64,000 bases of DNA from Triplophysa rosa. Lineage: Eukaryota > Chordata > Actinopteri > Cypriniformes > Nemacheilidae. The stretch is from NCBI RefSeq assembly GCF_024868665.1, contig NC_079895.1, forward strand, positions 4,924,154-4,988,153. The letters run 5' to 3'. The notes under the pieces were generated by a model. That model was not told the DNA's origin. It saw only the letters and a list, made by a program, of their open reading frames with translations, and searched no databases. A program made the position numbers and the translations under genes. Positions 46,671 through 59,429 of the stretch are shown one piece after another (within the stretch, counting starts at the first letter, position 1; each line of letters starts with the position of its first letter).

Positions 46671-46673
46671 TTT

Positions 46674-46844
46674 ACACCGTGTCTCCACCTGACACGCCGC
46701 GGAACGGTGCGATGACAATAGAACGCATTAAAACCCATTATAATTTTTAATTTTGTCCACACTGGATGCGGAAATCCCATTAAAACAAGCCATGCGTCGT
46801 GTCGCGTTGCGTCGCACCGGTTGCGTCCGGTGTAGACACCGTGT
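46674..46844. mobile_element. MITE with ACACCGTGTCT ends
   Basis: Starts ACACCGTGTCTCCACCTGAC and ends GTCCGGTGTAGACACCGTGT, an inverted repeat of about 25 bp with mismatches over 171 bp. CpG content is high relative to its surroundings. Confidence 0.65.
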
Positions 46845-48414
46845 TACATTAAAAAAATGCTAGGTAACAGCAAATTTTTAAATGAAAACAATTCTTTTCA
46901 GCTACGCAAACATAAATCAAAACAGATTTTGTTTATTAAACAATAATAGAAAATTATATTGTATATTTTCAATATAGAAATAAGTATAATGAAAAGATAT
47001 TCCTTAAAAGAGTAAACACATCAAACATCTTGCTATTTAAAACTTTAAAAAAAAACTAGCCTATGGTCTCATAATTGTTGCCTCACACTGTTCAAAAATG
47101 CATTTCCAAATGCTCAAAAGCACCGTACGTAAGCAAAGAATGCAGCAGTGAGGAAGAACAGAAAAATGCAAACCACTAAACATCTGCACCCCCCCCCCAA
47201 AAAAAACAAAAATTAAGACCGTTCAAAGCTGATGAGAATTCCACAGATATGACCCATATCTGCGCCAACTCAGCCAGCATTTACAACAACATGCTTCACT
47301 ACCCCAGCATAACTCCACAAAGAAACAGAACAAAATGAATCCTTTGTTTTCTATAGAATCCTGCAGACCGAACTCAAATAGCAAACAAAGATGTTTTTTC
47401 ATGCAACTCTCTGCATTCCTCACATGGATGAGTTGTTATTGTGCACTGAGCTCGGAGCCCGGCTCTAAACACTCCTGCCCTTTCTGTCAGACCTCTCTAC
47501 ATAAAAAAGGCCAACATTCTTACCAAATAATGAGGGTAGATTCCAGAACACCCACCAGTGTCTTCTGCCAAAGTTAGGTGAAAGGGAGAGCCGGCAAAAA
47601 GCGCTTTATGATGAGCCCAGAAAGATAGGTGAAAAGCAAAGCCGGGGCGACTTGTACGCTCTCACACAAAACTGGGATACTGGAGAGGAAGTTCTTGCAG
47701 AGCTTTAATAGCTTTCAGCTGTGGGCCAGATGGGGTTATGTGCAATTCTGAAGTGAGAGGAGTGGTGGGTTTGAAAGCTCAACAACGTGTCTAAAGAGTG
47801 ACACAAAACAGGGAAGAAAACAGAAAGAGAGAAAAGGAGACAGAATGATAGTAATATGTTGTCATGACTAGAGGGTAAAATAGTTGTTTAGTCCATTTAT
47901 GTTTTGAAATGCTGTCCATTAAGACTGTGGGCAGATATGTTCTGGTCATATAAAAATCATGACAAAGAAAATGGATTTGAAATAAAAAAATAAAATTAAA
48001 CATACTTCTCTGACTTTTGAGTTTTGCATTTTTCTTTTGTTGAATTTTTTTGTACAAAAAAGCGATTCTTATTACTGTAGTGCATCATCAGTTTACATTT
48101 TTAAGATGATTACAATGTATTTTTAAAAAATATAATAATATAACATTATCATAACGATTACTGTCATTATTGTAATTTTGTCAAATTAAAACTATTATCA
48201 ACTAAAAGCAGTACAACAACTACTATGATGTAGAAATAGTGCAAATGCAAATATACACATTTATTGAACATGGCAATATGAACACAGCAGTCATTTTTTG
48301 CAAACGGAGTTATTAAAAATTAAAAATATTTCTACAATGGACAATGGTCTTAATGGTTCTAAAATAATGCTCATTGAAAATAAAATAAGTGCTGCATTAA
48401 AATTAAAAATATTC
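46845..48414. other. Noncoding, nothing recognised
   Basis: Single-copy-looking AT-rich DNA with a C10/A8 homopolymer junction near 47190. Short frames on both strands show no family similarity that I can see. Confidence 0.5.
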
Positions 48415-48590
48415 AAATGACATAGCCTTGTGGTTAGCGCTCTGACGTCGCCCGGTTGCGCATCGAGTTCGAGTCCCAGCTCGAGGTCCTTTCCTGGACC
48501 CACCCCCCTCGTTCTCCCACTTTGCTTTCTGTCCTCATTCACACTGCACTGTGAAAATAATAAAGGCAAAAAGGCCAAAAAATATATATT
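48415..48590 (+). repeat. tRNA-derived SINE with AAAGGCAAAAAGGC tail
   Basis: A-box-like TAGCCTTGTGGTTAGCGC (48423-48440) and B-box GAGTTCGAGTCCCAGC (48465-48480) precede a C/T-rich body and a 3' end of AATAAAGGCAAAAAGGCC. Confidence 0.72.
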
Positions 48591-49220
48591 AAAATTACCA
48601 AATTAAAATTTGGTCAGCGATGACAGTCTTTCAAATAGAGACATTAACAGAATAAGACACCACAGAAACAAAAAAGACAAACCACAAAAATTCTGGTTCA
48701 TACTTTCAGCCACAGCGCAAGGTCGAGTGCAAGGCAGTGGAGTTTTGGCAGCTAGCCGTGTTATTATGCTTTACTGAAATGTGACACTTAAGCCTTATTC
48801 CACATGTCACAATTCACAGATGACCAAGATACTGGCAAAAACACACAAAGATGTTCAGCTCATTTACTGATACTGAGCAAAGAGAAAAAGTAGAGCTCTG
48901 CTTTCTGCTCATTTCCAGGCAGAAGTAAAGTGGGGTGGGGCCATGTTAGTATTGGCAACACCAGGTCTGAGAATATTTTTAAGGATTCTTTTACTTTATT
49001 ATATAAAAATTTGTTTTGCTTTCCATCACCGTCCCCCTCCACCTTGTGTGGGAAGACGCGGGGAGGGGAGAGCAATGCTTTTAAGACTGTGGCATTTTCC
49101 ATTTCGTGAGGTAAAAGTACTTATTCTGCAGTTTGGACCACATGCTTCAAGGGGTCCTGACTCCTGGAGCAGTCAAAATATTACATACACCTGGCTGACA
49201 TTAGAGAGAAATGTTGACAG

Positions 49221-49390
49221 TTAAAAGGATAGTTCACCTAAAAAAGAAAATTCTGTCATCATTTACAAACCTTTGTTCCAAATAAAGATATTTGGAAGAA
49301 TGTCAGTAACCAAACAGATCTCATCCCCCATTTACTGCCATAGTAGGGAAAATAAATACTATGGGAGTCAATGGGGATGAGATCTGTTGA
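49221..49390. repeat. Angel-like MITE, left-end fragment
   Basis: TTAAAAGGATAGTTCACCTA and TTCTGTCATCATTTAC are followed by the GTAACCAAACAGATCTCATC segment and its inverted partner GGGATGAGATCTGTT near 49374. The right terminus is lost. Confidence 0.55.
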
Positions 49391-49530
49391 AAGATCTGAT
49401 GAAATATGTAGCTCCAGGTACAAATCGCTGCATCTTTCGAGTGGAATGTCTCCTAGAGGCATGTTTTTTTTCTCAGTTCTAATGTGTTTTATTAAAAGTT
49501 ACGAAGCAGATACATGCACAAGTAAAAACG

Positions 49531-49808
49531 TTAAGGTCTTTGCACATACAGTCCGAAATTTTCGTATGCGTTTTTTCGTATTTGGCTCTGGTTTGTACGG
49601 TGTCTCTGAATTGTTATAAAAGGCCACTAAAAATGCTTGACGGATGCAAAAAACGCAGAAAATCGAACCTGGTCCGAATTGTTTTATGACGGACGATAAT
49701 ATCGGAGGCAGTGTGTAAATGTGATTGACACAACATGAGGTCGTATTTATTATATAACGTTCGGAAATTTCGGACGCAAATTTCGGACTCAATGTGCAAT
49801 GGGCTTTA
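49531..49808. mobile_element. 280-bp MITE, copy 2 of 3
   Basis: It is nearly the same as 26975-27255 through its full length (GTCTTTGCACATACAGTCCG to CTCAATGTGCAATGGGC), with a few indels. Confidence 0.72.
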
Positions 49809-49984
49809 GAGCACCTAACCCCACTCCCACCCTAAACCTAAACCTGCCCACTTCCCAACCATATACTGTAAAACACGGAACAAGCAAATACAAGTCAGCT
49901 GCGAGTATTTATTGCAAACACTGACCAAAAACAGTATAAAAGCATTAAAAACAGGTCACGTTACATTCAGAATCTTATGACCAT

Positions 49985-50402
49985 ATGTGACCCTGGATCA
50001 CAAAACCAGTCTTAAGTAGCACGGGAACGTTTTTAGTAAAAGACAAAAATACATTGTATGGGTCAAAATGATCGATTTTTCTTTTATGCCCAAAATCATT
50101 AGGATATTAAGTAAAGATCATGTTCCATGAAGATATTTTGTAAATTTCTTACCTTAAATATATAAAAACTTTATTTTTGTGAGTGGATGGCCTGCCACAG
50201 TGCCCCAGATTAACAACTTCAAAGGTAATTTTCTCAATATTTTGATTTTTTTGCACTCTCAGATTCCTGAGTTTTAAACGGTTGTATCTCGCCCAGATAT
50301 TGTCCTATAACAACTCATACATCAACAGAAAGCTTATTTATTCAGCTTTCAGATTATGTAAAAATTGACACATAAGACTGGTTTTGTTGTCCAGGGTCAC
50401 AT
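49985..50402. mobile_element. 425-bp MITE family, copy 2 (418 bp)
   Basis: ATGTGACCCTGGATCACAAA and GTTTTGTTGTCCAGGGTCAC ends; the interior aligns with 29516-29940 throughout, with small indels. Confidence 0.75.
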
Positions 50403-50559
50403 ATGATATCATTGTGTGATGAGCACATAAGGTTTTAATTACCGATGATCGCGCTCCAGGAATGCACCCAGTCGCATTTCATTCAACCGTATACACTCAA
50501 GGTTAGCGTGTGAATCAATTGGAGCGGGACAGCCAATGCCATTACATAACGTAGGCAAA

Positions 50560-50796
50560 CGTTATGACGCAAACAGTCACAAGACACCAGAAGCCATGCC
50601 ATTTCAAAATCGAAGCGGATTACGTCACCGTTCCGGCGGCAATTTTTGAAATGTGTCACTGTGCGCAGCCGGTCCGGTTCGGAGTTTTAAGGCGGACGGA
50701 AAAGGGGATCGGTTAGAAACATTTGAGTAGGTCTGTTTTGTTAAAAATCGATAGCTGTAATGCTTCGGTGCAGAAGGAAGCCCGTGAGCCACGAAG
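50560..50796 (+). promoter_or_regulatory. CpG-dense candidate promoter and first exon
   Basis: About 14 CpGs fall within 110 bp (50600-50710) in an otherwise CpG-poor region. A CRE-like TTACGTCA lies at about 50620. At 50760 an ATG opens 12 codons (landmark MLRCRRKPVSHE) and runs into a strong donor, GAAG|GTAAGT at 50797. This looks like the first exon of a + strand gene, divergent from gulp1, or an upstream gulp1 promoter used in both directions. I cannot recognise the product and find no following exon in the window. Confidence 0.4.
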
Positions 50797-51640
50797 GTAA
50801 GTTTGCGAGCAGATTCGGCTAATTTCTGCCTATTAGACAGCCTAGTCAGCTCATCGTTTTTTGTATTACATCACTTATAGTTCTTAAACCTTTAAAATAG
50901 AGTTTAGGAAGATGTATGTAACCACAATCATTAGCTTTCAATAGCTCTTAAAGCCTCCTCTCTTGTCAAAAGGCTCAACGTGACCGCAGCCTTTGATGAA
51001 CACTGCTGGCAGCAGCGACGTCTGTGTCCGTACCATTCTTATCAATGACAGCGTAATCTCGTATATCCCTGCTCCCAAGTCATAAACCTTGTATCTCCGA
51101 TTAAACATGGCTTTGGGGAAATATTGTGTTAATGTTGGTACACAACAGTATATGATAGCAATATAAGGTATAATACCAATTTTAACGATACAATGTTTAA
51201 TAACTCAAAAAATATGCAGTTTTTTTAATTTCCTGAAAAATAATGGGTTTGGCGATGCGAGGATTCCGCCCGACAACGACGATATTATTATAACTCTAAT
51301 AATAAAATGATGGAGAGCAAGAAACAGAGGATTCTATTTACGTAGGGCATGTTTTAAGGCATCATAGACATCCTCCTGAAGTGAAGGCTGAAGTGTTTTC
51401 TGACATTAATGATGATTGTGTCGATCAGCCATAATTACAAAAGAACCACACCATCTAAAAATATCACGACACCAAGGTCAAGAAGCAGACAAGTTTGTTA
51501 GGTCAGCTATTGGCATTTCAAGCTAATTCAAGTAGCAGTAGCAATCAATTCAACAACTAGAACAGAGCTTGTTGTCAAGGTGAAAATTACCAAAGAAAAC
51601 ATGGTTCTCAACATTTAATGGGGCTCTAAAGTAGCTCACC
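50797..51640. other. Noncoding, no gene recognised
   Basis: AT-rich DNA directly after the candidate first exon. No acceptor followed by recognisable coding sequence is seen. Confidence 0.4.
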
Positions 51641-51869
51641 AGGGCCCAGTTGCATAAACTTAGCCGCTAAATTAAGACAGCATTTTAACAACTAATCTCA
51701 CTGACTAGCAATCAGTAGGACTAATAATCAGTCTTACTTTTCATATTTCAACTAGCCCAATCTACCTTTTTATGTAACTGATTTAAAGAAGGTATGACCA
51801 GTCTTGAAGAAAAAAATTAGATGACTAACCTCTAAAACTAGTCTAAGCAGATTATGCAACCAGCCCCAG
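51641..51869. mobile_element. MITE with GGGCCCAGTTGCATAA ends
   Basis: Starts AGGGCCCAGTTGCATAAACT and ends AGATTATGCAACCAGCCCC, an imperfect inverted repeat. The interior has repeated ACTAGTCT/ACTAATCT motifs. Confidence 0.6.
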
Positions 51870-53604
51870 GACGACCACCATGATTCAGTTTGAAAGGTCA
51901 ATGTCTACTAATGTCTCTGAAATTAGAAAAACACTATTGAAATATGTTTCAATAGTGACCCATGCTGTTTCACACACAAGTTAGTCATTTAGAAACACTT
52001 TGCTGCAAAACAAGCATGAATTATGATTTCACAGACAGCACATGATAGCATCTAAGAGAGCAACAGACTAATATTATTATGAGGTGAGGGTTTGTCTCCA
52101 GATCACCCACTGTCTGTTCACTGCAATCTGGTTTATATTGAACAAAATGTAAAACCTCTTTTTCAGTCTGGCAAACTCGAATCTGCTCTGAAGGGTTTAA
52201 ACAATCTTAGAAACTAAGTGTACATAGGTTTCATTTAATTGCTTAGAGTAATAACTACAAGATCTATAATGAGATTTCTAATATCTCAGTTGCTTCTACA
52301 TGACAAATTTTCACACCAACTTTAAAGTTCTGTACTCGTACGGTATTTCTGTCTCTATTTTCACTTCCACTAAGGAATACCATGGAAAACGGTGATATTT
52401 CAATAAAGCATTCCTCTAGAATGCCATCAAGTCTTGTGAGATATAAATCAGTAACCTCTTCGCAAGAAAATGTCACTTCCGAGCCGAAGCAATATTGCCG
52501 CAGGCTTGTACAACGTGTCCGTTTCTGAAAATGACTGTGCGAGTCTGTGAAAAGATATTTAGGCGCACCGGTGCGAGTGACCAGACCAAAGCTCATGCAT
52601 GTTTTCATAGTTTTCAGTCACATGACAGCTGTGGGGACCTGGAGAGCAAAACATAGTTGCAACATAACAGCCAATACAGTAAAAGCTCCACAAGGTGGAT
52701 CTTACAGTTTTATGTAAATCTTTATTGTTTTATACACATAATCCGAATAAATATCCATTTATTTTTTGTGTAGTGCAAATTCTATAAAAAGTTATTTTGC
52801 TTTATATGTTTCTCTATATAGACTTTAAATATGCCTAAAACAGGTAAATATTTCACTAAGTACCTGTGTTTTGTCATTAAACCTTTCACAAAAGATAAAT
52901 GTTTAACGTATTACAGTAAGGTCATATTTTCCTTTTTCCAGGTGCTTCACCTAAACTTACACATCATTTTGGCATTTTCACTTGTTGATCTATAAGCAAA
53001 AGCTCCAGCTGATCCTACTTTAAGGTGTTTCCAACCTCCAGAGGATCTTAAACGGAGATATATAGGATAAAATCTCAAAAATACACTTATGAATTGTTGT
53101 AGCTGATTGCTGAGAAAATTGAGCTGACCATTCAGCACAAAGCTAGCTGGAAATGAAGTCACCATCCATTCAACTGAAATAGCACACGCTTCATAGAAGC
53201 CTATTGTGTGTTCGCTTTGAATAGCTGACACTGGCGCGACTTCTATCAGGAAACGCTTAGGCTTTTAAAATTGCCTTCAAGTAGATATACAACATTAAAT
53301 GCTTGACATCTTACATTTATAAATTTTGTTATATATGCTTAGAAATCCAGGTTTAGACTGACACAGAGATTGAAATGCATAGTTTAAAAAGCATTATTTG
53401 AAATGTTTTCATTACACAAATAGTTGAAAATAATTCATAATACTATAATATTATACATATAAATAGTGAAGTCTATTGAATTTTTTTAATTATACTGAAT
53501 TTATTTATTTAATGCATCTTTAATTTGGTTTATTTTTTGCCAGTAAATCACACATTACTACATTTGAGTGTCAACCAGATAGTGGTGCTCAATTTTTATG
53601 ATAT
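51870..53604. other. Noncoding, nothing recognised
   Basis: Single-copy-looking sequence. A 114-codon frame on the minus strand (52608-52264) has no splice or homology support that I can see. Confidence 0.45.
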
Positions 53605-53840
53605 TACACTGTTAAAAAAATAAAGGTGCTTCAAAGGGTTCTTTTTTGTTTAAATGGTTCCATAAAGAACCTTTAACATCCCAAGAACCTTTGTGTTTCA
53701 CAAAAGGGTTTTTGTGGCGAAAGAAAGTTCTTCAGATTATAAAAAAGTAAGAAAGAGATGGTTCTTTGTGGAAGCAAAACTGGTTCTTCTATGGCATCGC
53801 TGTGAAGAACCTTTTAAGCACCTTTATTTTTAAGAGTGTA
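53605..53840. mobile_element. MITE with AAGAACCTTT motifs, full copy
   Basis: TACACTGTTAAAAAAATAAA at the left pairs with TTTATTTTTAAGAGTGTA at the right. It is the inverted homologue of 34731-34987. Confidence 0.7.
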
Positions 53841-56436
53841 TCATATGAGTATTAACATGATATCAAGATTATGGTTATTAAAGTCTGTCCGTTGATCATT
53901 TTGTTCGATATAGGAAGAATTAGAGCAGTGCATTGTGAAACATCTTTTTTCACCTAAAATGATTGTACTGTAATATTTATATTATTATTTAGGAACAACA
54001 ATATTTTTTGCATTTATGCATCAGCGATGTCACAGAATACAAGTATTGACAATAGTTGGGATATAAAAATGTATTGTGGCTGCAGTAGCGTCAAAATGTA
54101 CTCTCATATTCTATCATAACCTACTTGGCCTGGCCCTACAGGGTCATATACTGCAGTCCATCTGTGAGGGAATCAGAGGCTTCTGCTCTATATCTGTGGA
54201 AACTGAATTACAGCCAGCTCATACCGTCAAGCAGAATGTACCCGTGGCTACAGAGCCAATAGATCATGATCAAGAGGACCAAGAGTATCAGAACACCTAC
54301 CAACGTCTAACCCAGTCTCTCTTCACACCACACATTTCTGTCTAGACAGATGAGAATACAGTATGTTGTGTTGGTTTCACACTAACGAGAGTAATACAGA
54401 ATGTATCAACACTACACTGAAAACACATAATTGCCAATTAGTGGTAGTTTGCTGAGGAACCACAGAGAGAGAGAACACGTGTTGCAAACATGAGAACAAT
54501 TTTCATAAAGATCAAATGATTTTACATCATGTGTCATTTTGATATGTACATATCCAAGGTAGAAATTGACTAGCAATGTAAATGTCGCACATCTTTAGCG
54601 ACAAAATTGGAAATCTGAAGGTGCACCAGAGCTTCTGTTTACTGGATGTCAGATGTAGGTCAGAGTTTGTCATATACAAAAGATGATGAATGAGACGTAT
54701 TTCCCGTGAGACAAATGTGCAGAAAAACACATTTTGCTTCAGATATTGGAACAAATCATGCTACATAAAAGCCAAATATCAAATCAAAGAACGTTTAATG
54801 CTGTTAATAATGCAAAGAAGCACTGCAGCTATGTGCCACAACACTGGAGACAACACATGTAAAAGAATAGTGAAATAGTGCAGCCGGGGTTCAGACAAAC
54901 ATCGGCAACTACAAACTAGATCAGTGTTCATTCCAAAGGATCTAGAAAATATGAATTAAAAATGTTCTTGCCTCTATATATTTCAATTGATGGAACACTT
55001 TTGGGGAGAAATATTTCTGTATATATGTATTCATTTATACTGTACATTACTAACACAGGTTAAATGCTTAGTCTTCTTAAAGTAAAACACATATGTGGTG
55101 CCTGTGTGTTTTATTTAGAACATAACATTCACTTATTAGGTAGAAATAAATGTCGGAATAAACGTGAGAACCATGAGGAATGTTTTTAAATGGGACCACA
55201 CTGGGCATTTTTTCATTCGCTCCACAAAAGCTCAAATTCTCACATCTGTTAACAACTAAATTCACCACATGGGTAGGAGGCAGGAACGCTTAAAGCATTC
55301 AACTAATTTAAAAACTAACCCAAATTTGAGTTTAGTTCAGTTCACTTGAAGTTCTTTACCTGGAAAACTAAAAGCTACAATATGGTAGTTTTCCACTATG
55401 CTTTCTTTAGAAATTCACAGAAGTGTTAAACAAGAGACTTGGAATCTCTTGTATTCTGTACAAAAACGAAACAGGTTATATGACCAAAATGGTGACTTAA
55501 TGGAATAAATGGCACGTGTACACTAGGGCTGGGCGATGTGTTTAAAAAAAAAATTGATAATTGATTTAAAAATCATCACGATATCCGATAATATCGGCTG
55601 TGTTTGACTTCATGCAACGTTGCGCAGACGATCAATCTGCGGATACGGACAGGGAGGGAATTCGTTCCAGACCCGACAAGTGCCAAAAAAACCTGCACGC
55701 GTACACACACACACACAGGCGCGCCACGCGCACAAACCAGTGACTTCTTTCATCAGGTAAAGCGCGTAGATAAACCATAAAGCTTTTATGCAGTAGAGAA
55801 ATGTTGCAGGTGTCCTGAAATTTCATCCTACCCGTTAGATTACCCTACCAGGCATGCACACATCAATGTTACGTCATTTTTTTTGTGCTATAAACTCATC
55901 CTACCTGTTTATTTTATACTGCTACGGGAATATGATAGTGTATTTTGCATGATTTGTGATAATGTTATAAAGCGTATTTTCCATTATTAGTCTGATAATG
56001 GATCAGCAATGGACCAGTCTGATCAGCAATGAGGCTAAGCTTAAATACAACTTAAGTCAAGGAGGCTCATAAAACACTGGCAGGAGTGACTGCGGGGACT
56101 ATGTCAGTGTAAAAGTTACAGACCCTCACTATGATACAGGTACTGCCCTGAGAAGTGCTCCAGAATAATTCATCTCTGTGCTGTCATCAGCAATAAGCCC
56201 ACACCGTAGGACAGGCGTTTTGTCTTCGTTTGCTTTCCATGAAGTAGTCTGACAGCTCCTCAAACACACAAGCAGAACATTCAGAGCCTTGTTCATTTAA
56301 CTTGAAGATGTCAGCACTTCTAAAATGTTATAAAGAACGTCTGGCACTTGAAAATATTTTCCTGTGGGAGGACAGAATCTAACCGTCATTAAGACCAAAG
56401 GCAGATTTTCTTATAGCCCTTTTAAATGAACAAGGC
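53841..56436. other. Noncoding, nothing recognised
   Basis: AT-rich DNA. A stretch beginning near 55525 (TAGGGCTGGGCGATGTGTTT) resembles a widespread teleost repeat start, but its other end is not identified. The 89-codon frame at 54076-54345 has no recognisable product. Confidence 0.45.
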
Positions 56437-56804
56437 TTAAAGGTCCGGTGTATGAAATTTAGCGACTTCTAGCAGTGAGGTTGCGAATTGCAACCAACAA
56501 CTCATCCCACCGCTCGTCCCTTCCTTTCGAAGCACTACGGTGGCTGACACAGGAATAAGATGTCTTCACATTTTCACTACGTATTCACGAAACGCGCTCT
56601 GTAGAGCAGTTTGTCCGTTTAGGGCTAACATGGTGAATTGCATGTAAGGGGACCCACGGTGTATGTAGATAGAAATAGCTCATTCTAAGGTAATAAAAAC
56701 ATAACGCTTCGTTATGTAAGGTCTTTATACTCATCTGAAGACATGTATATTATATTGCATTTCTCTCAATAGATCCTCCAAAAAATTACAGGCTGGACCT
56801 CTAA
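56437..56804 (+). mobile_element. Interspersed DNA element, longer copy
   Basis: Left end TTAAAGGTCCGGTGTATGAA and right end CAGGCTGGACCTCTAA are imperfect inverted repeats. The interior matches the reverse complement of 32176-32475. Confidence 0.6.
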
Positions 56805-56996
56805 AGCTCAAAACTGAACTAATGGATTCAGTGAATGACAATGGCCACATGTTTCTCTTAAAGTAGAAGCAGTCACAAATTTGATCAGTCAAAGAATTGG
56901 GAAAGCGCTATTTGCTAGAAACTGCTATTGTTTTAAAACACAGCTAGGTCCTTATTCTAAGCACTTAGATAGTACATGTGTAAAGCCATTTAACCA

Positions 56997-57275
56997 TAAA
57001 GGTCTTTGCACATACAGTCCGAAATTTTCGTATGCGTTTTTTCTTATTTGCCTCTCGTTTGTACAGTGTCTCTGAATTGTTATAAAAGGTCACTCAGAAT
57101 GCTTGCTATGGATGCGAAAACGCAGAAAATCAAACCCGGTCCGAATTTTTTTATGACGGATGAAAATATCGGAGGCAGTGTTTAAATGTGATTGACACAA
57201 CGTGAGGTCGTATTTATTTTATAACGTGCGGAAATTTCGGACGCAAATTTCGGACTCAATGTGCAATGGGCTTAA
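56997..57275. mobile_element. 280-bp MITE, copy 3 of 3
   Basis: Shares the full interior (GAATTGTTATAAAAGGTCAC, ATCGGAGGCAGTGT) and both ends with the copies at 26975 and 49531. Confidence 0.72.
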
Positions 57276-58102
57276 GAGCTGTAATGTTCTGTCATGGGCA
57301 GATAAAGACTCTCAAACCCAGCCACACAGACCCCAACACACAATATTCTGGAAACTGCTGAATTCAGTCGTCCAAAAACCAGACACATCCTTCCTATCTA
57401 ACAAACCAGTTACAAATATTTGTTAATAACTTAGGTCAGCACTTCCAGACAGTCATCCCTCCAGGAAAAACAGCATGGAAGACTCTGTAAAAATGCAGTC
57501 TCAGTCTGAGAAAGAAACAAATCAGTCTGAACCTTAACACTCCAAAAGGCCCTTCTGTGTCATTGTTCTTTAAAATTCACAGCTTTTAACTCCAGTGCGA
57601 GAAGAAAGAAGGAGGGTTTTAATCTGAGGCAGGGGCTTCATTACTGCCTGACCCAGTTAGAATAATTGATTTCATGTGTCAACTGAGTCAAGTTAAGTTG
57701 AGCAGTATTTCAAGAGCAGCAGAATGGAATTAATCAGACCTCAACTCTGAACTGCAGACGCCGAGACCTCTGGCTGAAAACTCACACCCACAGCATTCAC
57801 ATTATCGATTAAACCGCACCTGAATTTTAGCATTTCAGCGAGGGCGAGTGTCTCTGCCGGCAGAAACCACGAGGTAAGAAGAGACGGGGATGAAAATGGA
57901 TTCTTTCCACATAGAATGAGGATATTCTTATGTATAATGAATGAAAGAATGAAGGTTTGTGGGAATTATAAAGCAAAAATACTGAAACCACAAAAAAAAT
58001 GTTCTAAAAGAGAATGTTTTACCTTTACCATCTGGCAAATCCTAAATATCTTGGCATTAGAAAATTATTCATATTTGAGCATTGGTGTTAAGCATATTTT
58101 TT
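57276..58102. other. Noncoding, possible conserved block
   Basis: No gene. Near 57640-57740 the text mixes ATAATTGATTTCATGTG and GGAATTAATCAGACC, motifs of homeodomain-site type. Function is speculative. Confidence 0.3.
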
Positions 58103-58280
58103 TAGAGATTGTTCACCCTCTTGTCGTTTCAAATGACTTTCTTTCTTCTGCAGAACACAAAAGAAGATATTAAGAAAAACGTTGGTAACCGAACAACGGC
58201 AGTACCCATTGACATGCATTGGTTTTATGTACATACCATAGAAGTGAATGGGTGGGTACCAAAATATTTTTTTGTGTGTT
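58103..58280. repeat. Angel-like MITE fragment
   Basis: Contains GATTGTTCACCCTCTTGTCG and CAGAACACAAAAGAAGATAT, interior parts of the family. The left terminus is shortened and the right terminus missing. Confidence 0.55.
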
Positions 58281-58734
58281 CTCTATCTCATGAGATGTTT
58301 AAGATTCATACAGGTCGATCATTTAAACAAGTATACATGCTTGCACTAGATGAAAGAGGAAAAAGAGACAAAAACATAAACTAAAGACTAAAGAGGGATT
58401 ACATTACACTCTGTTCGTCACACAGTTCTATGTGGTACGACTCTAGAACCTTCACGTTGTCTGTTGCTTTATGGTTAAAGCTTTAAAACCTCCACTTGAT
58501 CAGTTGAGTTCATCTGAAATCCCCTCTTCCACAGGCACTAAACAAAACCATTACCATAAAACAAAGACACATCCCATAAAAAACTTTATACACAAATAAA
58601 ATCCCATCCCATAATCTAATTTCTCAAAATGATCACCTCTACTCTAGCTTTATATCTTTTTCATCTCTGCCTTACACTTACATAAATATTTTTTGTCTCC
58701 TATTATTGTAAGTTCCATTAAACTGAAGCACCTT

Positions 58735-58937
58735 GGGCCTCATGTATCAACGCTGCGTACGCCAGCTTTCACGCTCACGGTCGGATGTACTAACAGTGAA
58801 ATTAACGTGAGAATGTGCGTTCCTCCACGCCAACTTCATGTCTGGCGTGAGTATTTTTGTGCGTACGCACATTTACAGCTTTGTCCGTAAGCAATGTTTT
58901 AGTATGGAATCAACGCAAGTCTTTGTACATTAGGTCC
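58735..58937. repeat. Interspersed repeat starting GGGCCTCATGTATCAACGC
   Basis: The block has a CpG-rich interior with GTACGCCAG/CTGGCGTGAG inverted pieces and GTGCGTACGCACATT. It resembles a common teleost DNA element. Ends are approximate. Confidence 0.5.
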
Positions 58938-59429
58938 CTGCTTCTGTCTGAATATAAAACATAATTTTTTATTGCTATTCGCATACTAGGTGTTTATACA
59001 TTTACCTAGTTTAGACGTTTCTTCACACGATGATAGGAAGAGTAAAACGGAGATGCTTGAACATTGCAGGGTCAGTTCTCCCATTGATCCTTCATCTTGC
59101 GTTACTGTGTGTCAAAAAATACATTTTGAAAAACAACCATGGCCATTTTCTGTGACAGTGATGGTACAGCGTATATCAATCTTGCGATATTTAGAGCCCT
59201 CATATTTTCTCCAATAAATATGGGGAGAAATGAGCACATTACTAAAGTCAGTCCTGACAAAACACACAGCTATATCTATAGTTGAAAACGGTCTTGTTTT
59301 CAAAAGGAAAATATGTAGTGTAATACATTACAACCGCCCATTTATCTGTACTGACAGGGGGTTATTTTATCAAGCCAAATTTCCGAGGCAAAGAATTGCA
59401 CAAACATTAATATCTCAGTTTGATTACTG

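Noticed and set aside
54076..54345. 89-codon + strand frame after the candidate first exon
   Set aside because: It lacks a suitable acceptor in phase with 50796 and has no recognisable domain.
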